Source: an uncultured Bacteroidota bacterium (GTDB lineage: Bacteria; Bacteroidota; Bacteroidia; Chitinophagales; Saprospiraceae). Taken from it: a stretch of DNA of 64,000 bases. Below the pieces are notes generated by a model. The model made no database searches, had not been told where the DNA came from, and saw only the letters and a list, made by a program, of their open reading frames with translations. A program made the translations under genes and the position numbers. Each line of letters starts with the position of its first letter. The stretch's first letter is position 1. Location of the stretch: contig CALMSX010000025.1 of assembly GCA_937872515.1 (NCBI GenBank), positions 1-64,000 of the forward strand. The letters are read 5' to 3'. This document shows positions 18,201 to 27,341 of the stretch, one piece after another.

Positions 18201-21200
18201 CTGTGAAACGCAGATTCAGGTAAGAGACAACATTGCTCCGGAAGCAAGGTGTAAGGGCTTTGTGGTAAGGCTGCATCCCTCAGGAGCCAATTCCTATCTT
18301 CTGCATCCTGACAGCATCAATAGTGGAAGCACAGACAATTGCGCCATTGATACCACCTGGGTAGTCAATGGGGTTTACAATTGTTCCGATATTGGAAATG
18401 ACCGAACTGCCATTTTGTTTGTAAAAGATGAAAGCGGTAACGTAGCTTCCTGCAGTGCTCCGATCAGAATAGAAGCAGGTGTATTAACACCTACGTTTAC
18501 GGCCGGACTTTGTGAAGGAGACACATTAAAACTTTTTGCCAATGTACCACCTGGTGGCAATCAAAACCAATATACTTTTGAGTGGTATCGCAATGATGTA
18601 TTGGTAGCGAATATTGAAAATCCTAAATTTTCAAATGCCGGATCTGGATTTAACGGTGTTTATCGCGCATTGGTGAAAGGACTCAATGGATGCTTTGCAG
18701 AAGGATTGGTAACGGTAAACATTCAGCCTCTTACCACACCCGGAGTGACAACTGATTTTGACAATTATTGTGAAAGTGAAGCCATCCTGCTCACCACCAA
18801 TTCATTTACAGGCGACATCCGATATGAATGGTATGAAGGTTTTCCGCCCAATGGAGTGCTTATAGGAAATACTACCAGTCCTGAATTTACTATTGTGCCC
18901 TCTTCCGGTATACACAATTACTATGTGATAGCCCTCAGTCAGAGTTGCACCTCCAATCCGAGTCCAACCAAAAGATTGACCATTTACAAAAAACCCCTTG
19001 TGGTCTTGTTGTCTTCATTTGAAAACATATGTGAAGGAGGGGCGATTCAATTGGGCACCACAACAACGGGCCAAGGTTATAGTTATCAATGGACAGGCCC
19101 TGATGGTTATTTCAGTGATCTTGCCAACCCTGCCCAAATAACCAATGTAAAAAGTGAAAAACAGGGTAAATATCAATTGGTAATTAGTGTCGGAAATTGT
19201 AAATCGGATACCGCAACCACAAATGTTATAATCTTACCTACACCTCCCCAGCCAGAGATTACAGGAGAGAGTATTTACTGTGAAGGAAGTACATTTTCTC
19301 TGGTGGTCAACAATCTACCCATTCAGGAAAAGTACACATGGTATAAGGATGGAGAAAAATTTAGAGTAACCAATGAAAACTCGCTTGAAATTTTGAATGT
19401 AGCAACAAGTGCTTCTGGATTATGGCAGGTGGTTGTAGAGTCAAACGGATGCGCCTCTGATACTTCAGAGGCCAAACTGATCAGCATCGATAACCTCTCT
19501 GTGATTGGAGCTGCTAACACAGGCCCAGCCTGTGAGGGAGATACGATAGATCTTAGTGCCACCTTTGTTCCCAATAGCACTTATAAGTGGTCAGGGCCCG
19601 GATCCTTTACCGCAACAGGACAATTTGTAAAAGCACCGGCAAAATCAGGAGAATATTTTGTGACCATCACCACTACTACCGGCTGTGAAAATGTGACTTC
19701 GACCAGTGTTGAAGTGAATGTTGCACCTGTAATAACTGCATTAAGCAACAATAGTACCTTGTGCATGGATGGTAAGACCGACATTGTATTTTCACCGAGC
19801 ATCTTTCCACCTGGATCTTATGAATACAAGTGGCAGGGGCCCAATGGTTTTATGCAGGAAGTAGCCGCAGCCCGACTGATCAATGCCACTCCGGTCATAA
19901 ATGGAAGCTATATTTTACGTGTTTTCAACAGAAACTGTCCATCAGAACCGGATACCAATATCATCACCATCCAGTTGATACCACCGGCTGCTTCTCTTAC
20001 TGCGCCGGCAAAGGTATGCGAAGGAGACAGTCTAACCATCAGAACGACTGCTATAGCCGACCTCTATGAATGGCATACGCCTGGGGGTATCATACAAACT
20101 ACGCTGCCCTTCTTAACCATACCCAATGTAACCGAGACCGCTGAAGGCAACTATCATTGTTTGGTAAAAACCGGGGATTGTTTTTCGACTGCCTTTGAGT
20201 TGAGGTATGTAACGATAGAAGCAAGGCCTTTGCCACCAGGTATTGAGGGGAATAAGGTTCTCTGTTTTGGAGATACCCTTAAACTGAGTTCAAACGTGAC
20301 TGGCATTCAGAACGCAGTATGGAAGGGGCCCAATGGACTTACTGCCGAGGGTCTGACCCTTACCATACCCAAGGTTAAAAACATACACGACGGAGGCTAC
20401 CAGGTATCCGTTTTAAAAGATGGTTGTTATTCAGCATTTTCACAACTCAATTTTGTTGAAGTAAAAGATTCAATAGTCCCGGCCTCTCCGACCGAAGCCA
20501 GTGTTTCACTTTGTAAGAGTGAAGAGAGCACACTCCAGCTTTGTATCCGCGATTATGATGGCAGCAAAGGATATACCTTTGAATGGAGGATCAAGGGAGG
20601 AGCTGTATTGGGTTCTACCTTACAAGAATGTATTGAAGTGAGCACTTCACTCTTTATTGAAGGAGAACAACTGGTTGAGGTGTGGGCCATTAAAGATGGC
20701 TGCAGGGCGCTGAGTGCCGGAAATGTAGTGGTTTCAAAACGAGCAGCGCCTAGCTTTGCAGCACAAGCCAATATTGAAGAGACAACGGTTTGCGGGGCCA
20801 ACAACCAAATTGAATTGAATTCTGCCTTTCAGTCACCGGAGGTAGATGTAAATTGGATCTCTTTATCTGGTAAAAACAACATATTAAGTCCCCAGTCTGG
20901 AAAAACACTGGTATCAGGTTTTGAACCAGGCCTCAATGTTATCGTACTGAGTTATAGCAAAGAAGGATGCCTGGCCTTTTCTACCGACACCGTGAAGATT
21001 TTTTTACTGGACGCTCCCGATGCCATTGATGACAGTTATACAGGAACGCTCAACGGGATTATTAATTTTGACCCCTTGATCAACGATGAGTTTGATGATT
21101 TCTATTCATTACAAATTGAAAATCCTGATGTCAGAATTGGCTCCTTAGAACTACAAGGCAATGGTTACAAATTGATACCTGCAACGGGCTTTGCCGGCAT

Positions 21201-21558
21201 ACTTACCTTAAAATATGAGCTGTGTGTAGAGGGTTGTGATAATCTTTGTGATGAGGCCGAAATCAGTTTCCAGATAGGTTATGAAACCCCTTGTGTTCCG
21301 CCTACCATTTTTACACCTAATGGTGATGGTGTTAATGACAAGTATGTGATACCGTGTATTGAAACAGGCAGATTTGCCGATAATGAACTGATTATTTTCA
21401 ACCAATGGGGAGATCAGGTTTACCAGGCAAAACCATATGACAATGGTTGGGAGGGCACCTATGGAGGAGATCCCCTGCCAACGGGTACTTATTATTTTAT
21501 TTTTAATCCCGGCCGAAATTCCAACAGGTTGAATGGCTTCATCATTATACAACGATAA
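15244..21558 (+). CDS. Giant secreted adhesin-like protein: HYR and Ig-like domains, CHU_C tail
   Basis: 2104 residues from ATG 15244 (MRIEPTQISLKICLLL...WSQ signal peptide). A start at 15214 adds ten non-signal-like residues before it. Numbering below is from 15214. HYR-like domains fill about 40-1080 (DTKPPVFSNLPPNITVSC, DNCAQ, ITVQDQQGPVISCPPGI). Two of them are interrupted by copies of an unknown module, at about 578-705 and 810-950. About 1085-2000 is a series of Ig/PKD-like domains, each starting with a Cys and LCEGDT-like motif (YCESEAILLTTN, ICEGGAIQL, YCEGSTFSLVV, VCEGDSLTI). The last 90 residues are a CHU_C tail (TIFTPNGDGVNDKYVIPC, NQWGDQVYQAKPYDNGW). T9SS export to the surface is expected. 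It overlaps the PorP/SprF gene by one base. Confidence 0.92.
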   Translation: MRIEPTQISLKICLLLLMLSVQTLWSQDTIPPVIVTPGLSKTTGCEGGNIMGEFNQWYSTAGGTIATDNSGVFVLVANLPFNLALARFNASADTLCGNTKNVVLEFRAIDQANNVSEPVIISFSVIDTLAPIIFVRPEASAIECTASSQDSLNNWIKNKGGAKASDICSPTVNWTVFYYQTSTGIRDSASIADGPYPQIPIDACNWNVIVSFKVLDECGNPSVTPIRAFDVKDTKPPVFSNLPPNITVSCDRVPLPALITAEDACAGVRPVSFSETSTKHPSPVQCNHYNYQLTRTWTVSDLCGNSASHRQIIQVKDTIGPVIAGQSPLTVSCDEIGLPDSLLTQKNDACSPIFLSYTDSLVNGNVCSYQSKRTYTATDVCNNVTRFTQVLNVRDNIPPKITAPAQNMGLECDQATNVQAAFESWLVNKGGSEAVDGCSSGLNYFVAVPGSYVLGDTTSYPGIAPGMLDPSNCPSDVPFYTRGERVDFVYYDDCGNTTVTSAFFGLRDNVPPTLSNCVPQITVQTNPGSCEASVSFAIPEATDNCAQFASPLVRTATSIVTSAMPGSNEAVVFSVNLSFGPYAVGAFSPTDESTLVLDLVNLDADDVSEFFNIVDEDGNLLGMTNNTDGQCGDGRTEFNTISAAKITQWLADGMIKFQLIPNNPGAPVLAINDVCSGSRINGSLSIPIDPNNLLTTRYTLEGSGDTTEIVPPANYSATLEAGLHQLSFLYTDCGGNLSKCITQITVQDQQGPVISCPPGINNLNADENCEAQLNLPLLLAVTDNCGFPSDYDEILPVSNEAKKIQFRFNETNGNHLALNKSITFPLVPLIKYHTDAVIVEVNAFGDLNDVTEYFDIIGEGGYSFGKTRFSNGTGCGSSVTRFELPVSTYNDWAADGEITITAVANNMPGEEGNGINPCNFLTTNQTIDDNSFLSIRLIVNNPVITYKIDNAAAIALGQEDTLRATLSAGIHRIKFETKDNQNNGAFCETQIQVRDNIAPEARCKGFVVRLHPSGANSYLLHPDSINSGSTDNCAIDTTWVVNGVYNCSDIGNDRTAILFVKDESGNVASCSAPIRIEAGVLTPTFTAGLCEGDTLKLFANVPPGGNQNQYTFEWYRNDVLVANIENPKFSNAGSGFNGVYRALVKGLNGCFAEGLVTVNIQPLTTPGVTTDFDNYCESEAILLTTNSFTGDIRYEWYEGFPPNGVLIGNTTSPEFTIVPSSGIHNYYVIALSQSCTSNPSPTKRLTIYKKPLVVLLSSFENICEGGAIQLGTTTTGQGYSYQWTGPDGYFSDLANPAQITNVKSEKQGKYQLVISVGNCKSDTATTNVIILPTPPQPEITGESIYCEGSTFSLVVNNLPIQEKYTWYKDGEKFRVTNENSLEILNVATSASGLWQVVVESNGCASDTSEAKLISIDNLSVIGAANTGPACEGDTIDLSATFVPNSTYKWSGPGSFTATGQFVKAPAKSGEYFVTITTTTGCENVTSTSVEVNVAPVITALSNNSTLCMDGKTDIVFSPSIFPPGSYEYKWQGPNGFMQEVAAARLINATPVINGSYILRVFNRNCPSEPDTNIITIQLIPPAASLTAPAKVCEGDSLTIRTTAIADLYEWHTPGGIIQTTLPFLTIPNVTETAEGNYHCLVKTGDCFSTAFELRYVTIEARPLPPGIEGNKVLCFGDTLKLSSNVTGIQNAVWKGPNGLTAEGLTLTIPKVKNIHDGGYQVSVLKDGCYSAFSQLNFVEVKDSIVPASPTEASVSLCKSEESTLQLCIRDYDGSKGYTFEWRIKGGAVLGSTLQECIEVSTSLFIEGEQLVEVWAIKDGCRALSAGNVVVSKRAAPSFAAQANIEETTVCGANNQIELNSAFQSPEVDVNWISLSGKNNILSPQSGKTLVSGFEPGLNVIVLSYSKEGCLAFSTDTVKIFLLDAPDAIDDSYTGTLNGIINFDPLINDEFDDFYSLQIENPDVRIGSLELQGNGYKLIPATGFAGILTLKYELCVEGCDNLCDEAEISFQIGYETPCVPPTIFTPNGDGVNDKYVIPCIETGRFADNELIIFNQWGDQVYQAKPYDNGWEGTYGGDPLPTGTYYFIFNPGRNSNRLNGFIIIQR

Positions 21559-22511
21559 TGAGAAAAATAACATTAATATTTCAGCTTCTGGCTTTGTGTT
21601 TTGGACTGTCTGCCCAACAGGAGTTGATGTCTACACAATTCATGTTTAATAAGATGTCTATCAATCCTGCATTTGCCGGGCAGGAAAAATATACAGGTTT
21701 TACCGTTATGGTACGCGATCAATGGAATGGCTTGCCCGGTGCCCCAAAAACCCAGATGCTAACAGTAAATTTACCCCGTATCCAGGACAGAGTAGGTATT
21801 GGGTTTACTTTGAAGAACCAGTCAATAGGTATATTTCGACAAACCACGTTTGGAGGTATCTATTCCTACAAATTTTTATTGGGTGATGGTGCGTTGCTGA
21901 GTATGGGAGTTGAATTTAATGGCCGTAATTTTGTTGCCGACTTTACAGACCCTGCCCTTGTGGCTACCCAGGGTATTCCTAATGATCCATCCATTCCACA
22001 AGGAAAACAAAGCATCAATATTTTTAATGTGGGATATGGGGTCTACTTTAATGCCCGCAATTTTTATGTCGGAGCTTCGGTACCCCGTTTAATAAAATCA
22101 GATCTTGATTTTGATACCAACAACTCTGTTTCAGAAGAAGTGAGGCATATTTTTTTGATGGCAGGAAGTGCTTTTCCAGTTAACAGAGATCTTGATATTC
22201 ATACACAAACCCTGTTAAAATTCAGTGAAAATACACCCTTTGATGTGGACCTCAGTGTGAGCGCTACCCTTGATAAAAAATATACCGGAGGACTCACCTA
22301 CCGCACCGGTGGCGGAAGAGGCGACATTGGAGAATCACTTGATCTGTTATTTGGTTTTAAGATCAATGATCAGTTCATGGTTGGTTTTTCAAATGACTTC
22401 ACCACATCAAAGCTTCGGAGTTTTACCAATGGTAGCATTGAGATAATCCTGCAATATGATTTAGGCAAAAAAAAGGACCGCATTGTGGTTGTTAATCCAA
22501 GATATTTCTAA
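21558..22511 (+). CDS. PorP/SprF family type IX secretion outer membrane protein
   Basis: 317 residues. A signal peptide (MRKITLIFQLLALCFGLSAQ) is followed by the family core STQFMFNKMSINPAFAGQ and MVRDQWNGLPGAPKTQMLTVN, then barrel strands (GVGYGVYFNARNFYVGASVP, GLTYRTGGGRGDIGES). Its ATG shares one base with the TAA of the upstream adhesin (TAATG), so translation is probably coupled. It is the second PorP/SprF copy in the window, each beside its own CHU_C adhesin. It probably helps deliver or hold that adhesin at the outer membrane. Confidence 0.93.
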   Translation: MRKITLIFQLLALCFGLSAQQELMSTQFMFNKMSINPAFAGQEKYTGFTVMVRDQWNGLPGAPKTQMLTVNLPRIQDRVGIGFTLKNQSIGIFRQTTFGGIYSYKFLLGDGALLSMGVEFNGRNFVADFTDPALVATQGIPNDPSIPQGKQSINIFNVGYGVYFNARNFYVGASVPRLIKSDLDFDTNNSVSEEVRHIFLMAGSAFPVNRDLDIHTQTLLKFSENTPFDVDLSVSATLDKKYTGGLTYRTGGGRGDIGESLDLLFGFKINDQFMVGFSNDFTTSKLRSFTNGSIEIILQYDLGKKKDRIVVVNPRYF

Positions 22512-22512
22512 A

Positions 22513-24204
22513 ATGAAGTTTTATAAATTACTACTGATTTTACTGTTGCCTAACTTTTCATTTGCTCAATGGCAGATGGATAGCATGGCCATATTAACAG
22601 CACAGTTGATCAATGAAGCCGGCATTAACAGCAAACACCTTGAAACGTGTCCGATCGCTTACAAAGATTTTATCATGCTGGTCAAATCGAATGATGATGG
22701 TCCTAAAGACGAGCAGGGTGAATACTATTTTGATTTGGTGTATGCTGCCAAAAATGCCAAAGGTCAATTGGCCAGACAAGCGTTTTTGCCCTTTAGTATA
22801 AACAGTAACAAACATGAAGGACAAGCGGCTTTTGATCCACTCACCGATAAGCTCTATTTTACTAGAGCATGGTATGACGAAGAGCGCGGTACACATAAAG
22901 ACACTATTGTTTTAAAAATTTTTGAGGCCCGCGAATCCAATCAATATGCCAACCCTATTGCCTTACCTTTTTGCAGTGATAAGTACAATGTTTGCCACCC
23001 TACTTTGAGTGTCAACGGTAACGTCCTCTATTTTTCCAGCAATATGCCGGGAAGCGAAGGTATGGACCTTTACCGGGTTGATAAAGCCGGAAAATCATGG
23101 GGCACACCAAAAAAACTCAGCCCGGCTATTAATGGAGCCCGAAATGAGATCTTCCCCTATCTGTACCGCGACAGTCTGCTATTTTTTAGTTCAGACCGGG
23201 CTGGAAGTACCGGAGGTCTTGATCTGTACTTTAGCGTGCTGACAGATTCTATCTGGAGCGAGGCTCAGCCGCTACCCTATCCTGTCAATTCATCTTTTGA
23301 CGATATTGGATTTTTGATGAATGACTTGACCCAGCAAGCGTATTTTTCTTCCAACAGGCCAGGAGGTAAAGGCAAAGACGACATCTACCGACTGGAATCG
23401 CAGAGTCCCATGTTTAAAAAAATGGTAAAAGAAATAGAAACCCAGGTTAGTTGTTCTTTGTCTGTGATCGATAAACTCAGTTTCATCCCTGTTGAAAAAG
23501 CAAGAGTAGTTATTGATGAAATAGAAGTAGATGCTGAATCCAAAAACAATTCGCTGCAATGGGTTGGCAACAGTGGAGAAAAGGGAGAGGTTTTATTGAA
23601 AATTCAGCCCAATATCCTATCAACAGATGAGAGGTTTTCTGATATTGATGGCATGGTAAATGTAAAGTTAAACAGCAAGAGTATGTACCTGATCAGAACC
23701 TTCAAAAACGGATATCAGGAAGATATTCTATTTTTTCAACCAGAAAAAGATGGAAGTGAAAATACCATTGTATTGAACCCATTACCGGATCCTGAGCCTG
23801 TTAAAGAAGAAAAGCCAGCAACTGTTTTACCAGCTCAGGCGGCGGTAGGTACGGTTCTTGTATTCAATAGTATATTCTACGATTACAATTCCTCCTCTCT
23901 TAAAGATGAAGCTATTTTGGATCTGAATACTATTTTTGATGCCATGATAGCAAGGCCGGAAATGAAAATCCAGCTATCTGCCCATACGGATTCCCGTGGA
24001 AATGCCTTATACAACAAGCAGCTATCAGAACAAAGAGCAAAGGCCGCCAAACAATACCTGGTTGAAAAAGGTATTGACCCTAAACGCATCATTACCATAG
24101 GTTTTGGTGAATCCCGCATCAGAAATCAATGCAAAGACGGAGTGAGCTGCACAGAAACAGAGCATCTATTTAATCGACGGACAGAAGTGTTGATACTGGA
24201 GTAG
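22513..24204 (+). CDS. OmpA family protein with PD40 (WD40-like) repeats
   Basis: 563 residues from ATG 22513, one base after the previous stop; the frame opens 30 nt earlier inside that gene. Signal peptide MKFYKLLLILLLPNFSFAQ. Four PD40-type beta-propeller repeats at about 95-310 (DPLTDKLYFTRA, NVLYFSSNMPGSEGMDLYRV, SLLFFSSDRAGSTGGLDLYF, QAYFSSNRPGGKGKDDIYRL). A sandwich region at about 320-430 (KARVVIDEIEVDAESK). An OmpA-like peptidoglycan-binding domain at about 445-563 (QLSAHTDSRGNALYNKQLSEQRA, LFNRRTEVLIL). This architecture resembles T9SS PorE-type envelope proteins, which link outer-membrane machinery to peptidoglycan. It is the third gene of the adhesin-PorP/SprF operon and is likely its anchoring component. 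Confidence 0.9.
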   Translation: MKFYKLLLILLLPNFSFAQWQMDSMAILTAQLINEAGINSKHLETCPIAYKDFIMLVKSNDDGPKDEQGEYYFDLVYAAKNAKGQLARQAFLPFSINSNKHEGQAAFDPLTDKLYFTRAWYDEERGTHKDTIVLKIFEARESNQYANPIALPFCSDKYNVCHPTLSVNGNVLYFSSNMPGSEGMDLYRVDKAGKSWGTPKKLSPAINGARNEIFPYLYRDSLLFFSSDRAGSTGGLDLYFSVLTDSIWSEAQPLPYPVNSSFDDIGFLMNDLTQQAYFSSNRPGGKGKDDIYRLESQSPMFKKMVKEIETQVSCSLSVIDKLSFIPVEKARVVIDEIEVDAESKNNSLQWVGNSGEKGEVLLKIQPNILSTDERFSDIDGMVNVKLNSKSMYLIRTFKNGYQEDILFFQPEKDGSENTIVLNPLPDPEPVKEEKPATVLPAQAAVGTVLVFNSIFYDYNSSSLKDEAILDLNTIFDAMIARPEMKIQLSAHTDSRGNALYNKQLSEQRAKAAKQYLVEKGIDPKRIITIGFGESRIRNQCKDGVSCTETEHLFNRRTEVLILE

Positions 24205-24205
24205 C

Positions 24206-26284
24206 TTACTTTTTACTCAACATTAGTTTCTGATAGTAAATATGTTTGTTTCTCTCAATTTTGAGCAAGTACATTCCATCGGCTATAACTGGGAGGTTCA
24301 GTGTGGGAGTGGGTTGTACCCAGGTGTAAATAGTTTTTCCAAGAGCATCCAACAGGTTTACCTTGTCAATACCAAATTCCTTGGTTTCAATTTGGTAACT
24401 TGCAGGATTAGGAAAATACCAAGGATGTTCTAACATATTGGTTTCATGAATGGCAGAAATAACGAGGTTGGCTGATCTTGCTGATGTTGGGCAAGGTCCG
24501 ACAGTTGTGTATCCAATAAAATAATAAGTCCCGAAGACTTCTTTTGGCAGATCAAACAATCCTGTATTCGATACGGCCCATAAACTATCCTGAAAGTACA
24601 TTTCATAATAATCGTAATCATAGCTATCTCCCTTAACAATAACAACGCTATCAGTGAGTGTCGTCCAGTACAAACCATTACCTACAATAAAAATCTGGTC
24701 AAGTACTAAAAAGGAATCCACTTCATAAATACAATTTCCAGAGTGAAGCAACAAATGGTAGATACCTCCCATTTCCAAAGAATCAGGAAGGCTGCTGCCC
24801 GTGTAAAATAGCTTGTCCTCAAAATAAAGTTGCACGCTATCGATGCCTGTCAAATCACAAATAGATGTATCCAGAAAATACTTTTGATACCAGCAAAAGG
24901 TATCTACTATCGGAGAAAAACAGAATTGTGGTACGGTATCAATACCAATGTCAAAGCAACCCGTTTGAATGCAACCACTACCTGTTTCTGTAACCTTATA
25001 CGAGTAGTTTCCCGGTGATAATGCCGAAGGGTTGCTGTTGTTGCTTAATTCAAATGTATAAGCAGATGCTCCGCTGACCGTATAATTTACAGCACCATCA
25101 CTAGCCGCCATACACGATGCCGGACTTAGGCTATCAATTGATACACTGAGTAAACAAGCCGGTGTGATTTTGTACACTCTGCCCTCACCTAACATGGCGA
25201 GGTACAATTCTCCAAAATTATCTTCTCCAAAAGAGCTCAATTCCTGAGGACCAACGGTGTGGATGTGTTCATTTTTCACTGCTCCACATTCATCTCTTTT
25301 TAGTCGCCATATTTTACCGCTGCAAAAATCGCCATAAACATATTGACCATAAAGGTAGGGATTCTGCTGGCCTCTGTATACGAAACCCCCTGTTACCGAA
25401 CAGCCATCTGCGCCGCTGTTATTGGCATAAACATGGATGGGAGGATAAAATTCGGTTGCACTGTTGCACAACGAAAAATCGTATTTTTCAAAGCCTTCGT
25501 AACAACGCCAACCAAAATTTAATTTGGGACCCAGGCCATAGGGAATGTGGTTGATTTCTTCCCATTTTCTCTGCCCCACATCTGCTATCCAAAGGTCATT
25601 GGTTGCCCTGTCGAAAGAAAATCTCCAGGGGTTTCTGAGTCCCATTGACCAAATTTCACCGAGGGTATCCGGATTGCCGGCGTATGGATTATCATCTGGA
25701 ATCAGATAATGTGTTGCCTCTGTGTTGACATCTATTCTGAGCATTTTCCCCAAACGTTCCTTCGGATTTTGAGATCTGTTGCCTGGGTCGCCTCCTGAAC
25801 CACCATCTCCCATGGCAATGTACAAATACCCATCAGGACCAAAATTAAGGTCACCTGCATTGTGGTTGTTAAAAGGCTGGGCTATGGTCATCAATATTTT
25901 TTCGCTGTCCGCATCGGCCTTTAAAGAATCGTTGGCAGATCTTGTAAAACGGGATACCACGGTTTGTCCATTACCTCCTGTATAATTGACAAATACATAA
26001 CCATTGGCTTGATAATCGGGGTGAAAGGCCATGCCTAAAAGGCCTCTTTCATTGGCGCCCGAATTGACCCTGTCATCTATATCGAGATATACCGTTTGCT
26101 GACTGATATCGCCCGTTTTTATTTTTCCTGTTTTTTCGACTACGTACATTCTGTTATTGTAGTCAAAAACGATATCCACAGGAATGGAAAGTCCATTCAT
26201 TACCGGGGTAAGTTCAATTTTATTTTGGGCTTCCGCCAAAAAGGGCAGAAATAGGAAAGTTAACTTGAAAAAACGCGCGATCAT
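24206..26284 (-). CDS. Secreted PQQ-dependent sugar dehydrogenase-like protein with T9SS tail
   Basis: 692 residues. Signal peptide MIARFFKLTFLFLPFLAEAQ. Residues about 20-375 are the glucose/sorbosone dehydrogenase (aldose sugar dehydrogenase, HHIP-like) beta-propeller: GLSIPVDIVFDYNNRMYVVE, ERGLLGMAFHPDY, FNNHNAGDLNFGPDGYLYIAMGDGG, MGLRNPWRFSFD. A SprB-like/Ig region follows at about 380-600. The C-terminal 75 residues are a T9SS sorting domain (WYFPNPASYQIETKEFG, GMYLLKIERNKHIYYQKLML). Family knowledge: the propeller oxidises sugars with PQQ; the true substrate is not visible here. The stop is one base from the stop of the convergent OmpA gene. Confidence 0.88.
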   Translation of the reverse strand: MIARFFKLTFLFLPFLAEAQNKIELTPVMNGLSIPVDIVFDYNNRMYVVEKTGKIKTGDISQQTVYLDIDDRVNSGANERGLLGMAFHPDYQANGYVFVNYTGGNGQTVVSRFTRSANDSLKADADSEKILMTIAQPFNNHNAGDLNFGPDGYLYIAMGDGGSGGDPGNRSQNPKERLGKMLRIDVNTEATHYLIPDDNPYAGNPDTLGEIWSMGLRNPWRFSFDRATNDLWIADVGQRKWEEINHIPYGLGPKLNFGWRCYEGFEKYDFSLCNSATEFYPPIHVYANNSGADGCSVTGGFVYRGQQNPYLYGQYVYGDFCSGKIWRLKRDECGAVKNEHIHTVGPQELSSFGEDNFGELYLAMLGEGRVYKITPACLLSVSIDSLSPASCMAASDGAVNYTVSGASAYTFELSNNSNPSALSPGNYSYKVTETGSGCIQTGCFDIGIDTVPQFCFSPIVDTFCWYQKYFLDTSICDLTGIDSVQLYFEDKLFYTGSSLPDSLEMGGIYHLLLHSGNCIYEVDSFLVLDQIFIVGNGLYWTTLTDSVVIVKGDSYDYDYYEMYFQDSLWAVSNTGLFDLPKEVFGTYYFIGYTTVGPCPTSARSANLVISAIHETNMLEHPWYFPNPASYQIETKEFGIDKVNLLDALGKTIYTWVQPTPTLNLPVIADGMYLLKIERNKHIYYQKLMLSKK

Positions 26285-26372
26285 GTCTCAATTTTACGGT
26301 GAATGTAGGAAAAAGACCCAAAACTCCTTGTTTAAATGCATAATTTTGTCGGCTAAACAAGAATGCATCGGC

Positions 26373-27341
26373 ATGACTGATAAAAACCGGCAAAAGCTGG
26401 AAATGTTTGAAAATCGGTTGAGGAAGGTCATTAAGATCAGATCTAAGGCTGCCCGAAAACAAAATGTGACATGTTTTAGGGTTTATGATCTTGATATGCC
26501 TGAGTTTCCCTTTTGCATCGATTGGTACGATGGAAGGATCTATGTTGCCGAATACCAAAGGCAACATACCCTGGATGAAAATCAGTATAAAGAGTGGTTT
26601 GATAACTCAATCCAGGTCATAACTGGCGTATTTGCTGTAGAGCCTACAATGATCTTTGTCAAACATCGCAAAGTCATAGAGGAACGAGTGGCTCAATACC
26701 ACAGATTATCAGATGCCAGTCGTGAATTTTTTGTTGAAGAAGGGGGCCATTCGTTCATTGTCAACCTTTCTGACTATCTAGATACAGGAGTTTTTTTAGA
26801 CCATCGTTTGACCAGGGCCATGGTGGGACAGGAAAGCCTGAATAAAAAAGTTTTAAACTTATTTGCATATACCGGTACTTTTTCTGTCTATGCTGCAAAA
26901 GGAGGTGCTTCAGAAGTAACCACCATTGATTTATCTAATACTTATTTACAATGGGCCAGAAGAAATTTTGAACTCAACGGCATTGACCTACAAAAACATT
27001 TATTTATAGCATGTGATGTAATGGAATGGTTGAATGAGAACAAACATGTTCACTACGATCTCATTGTATGCGACCCACCCACATTCAGCAATAGTAAAAA
27101 AATGGATGGCATCTTTGATGTGCAGCGTGACCATGTTAAACTGATCAACCAATGTTTGGCGATTCTTAATCCTGGTGGGCGACTGTATTTTTCAACCAAT
27201 TTTACAAAATTCAGGATCAAAACAGAAGACCTTAATTCAAGTCTGATCAAGGATATTACACGAAAAACCACTCCTTTTGATTTTGAGGGTAAGTTAGACA
27301 GGTGGTGTTACCTGATTGAAAAAGAAGAATCTAGGCCATAG
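26373..27341 (+). CDS. Stand-alone RlmK-like 23S rRNA methyltransferase
   Basis: 322 residues from ATG 26373 (MTDKNRQKLEMFENRLRKV). The longer frame from 26184 overlaps the start of the divergent gene and encodes unconserved sequence. It resembles the C-terminal half of the RlmKL fusion enzyme of gammaproteobacteria: RVYDLDMPEFPFCIDWY, DYLDTGVFLDHRLTR, the SAM site LNLFAYTGTFSVYAAKGG, DLSNTYLQWARRNFELNG and the catalytic-region motif CDPPTFSNSKKM. Family knowledge: RlmK makes m7G at position 2069 of 23S rRNA. The RlmL half (THUMP plus methyltransferase) is not fused here. Its last 11 bases overlap the end of lpxB. Confidence 0.88.
   Translation: MTDKNRQKLEMFENRLRKVIKIRSKAARKQNVTCFRVYDLDMPEFPFCIDWYDGRIYVAEYQRQHTLDENQYKEWFDNSIQVITGVFAVEPTMIFVKHRKVIEERVAQYHRLSDASREFFVEEGGHSFIVNLSDYLDTGVFLDHRLTRAMVGQESLNKKVLNLFAYTGTFSVYAAKGGASEVTTIDLSNTYLQWARRNFELNGIDLQKHLFIACDVMEWLNENKHVHYDLIVCDPPTFSNSKKMDGIFDVQRDHVKLINQCLAILNPGGRLYFSTNFTKFRIKTEDLNSSLIKDITRKTTPFDFEGKLDRWCYLIEKEESRP

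Noticed and set aside
26184..26372. Upstream extension of the RlmK-like gene
   Set aside because: Overlaps the start of the divergent sugar dehydrogenase-like gene and lacks conserved residues.
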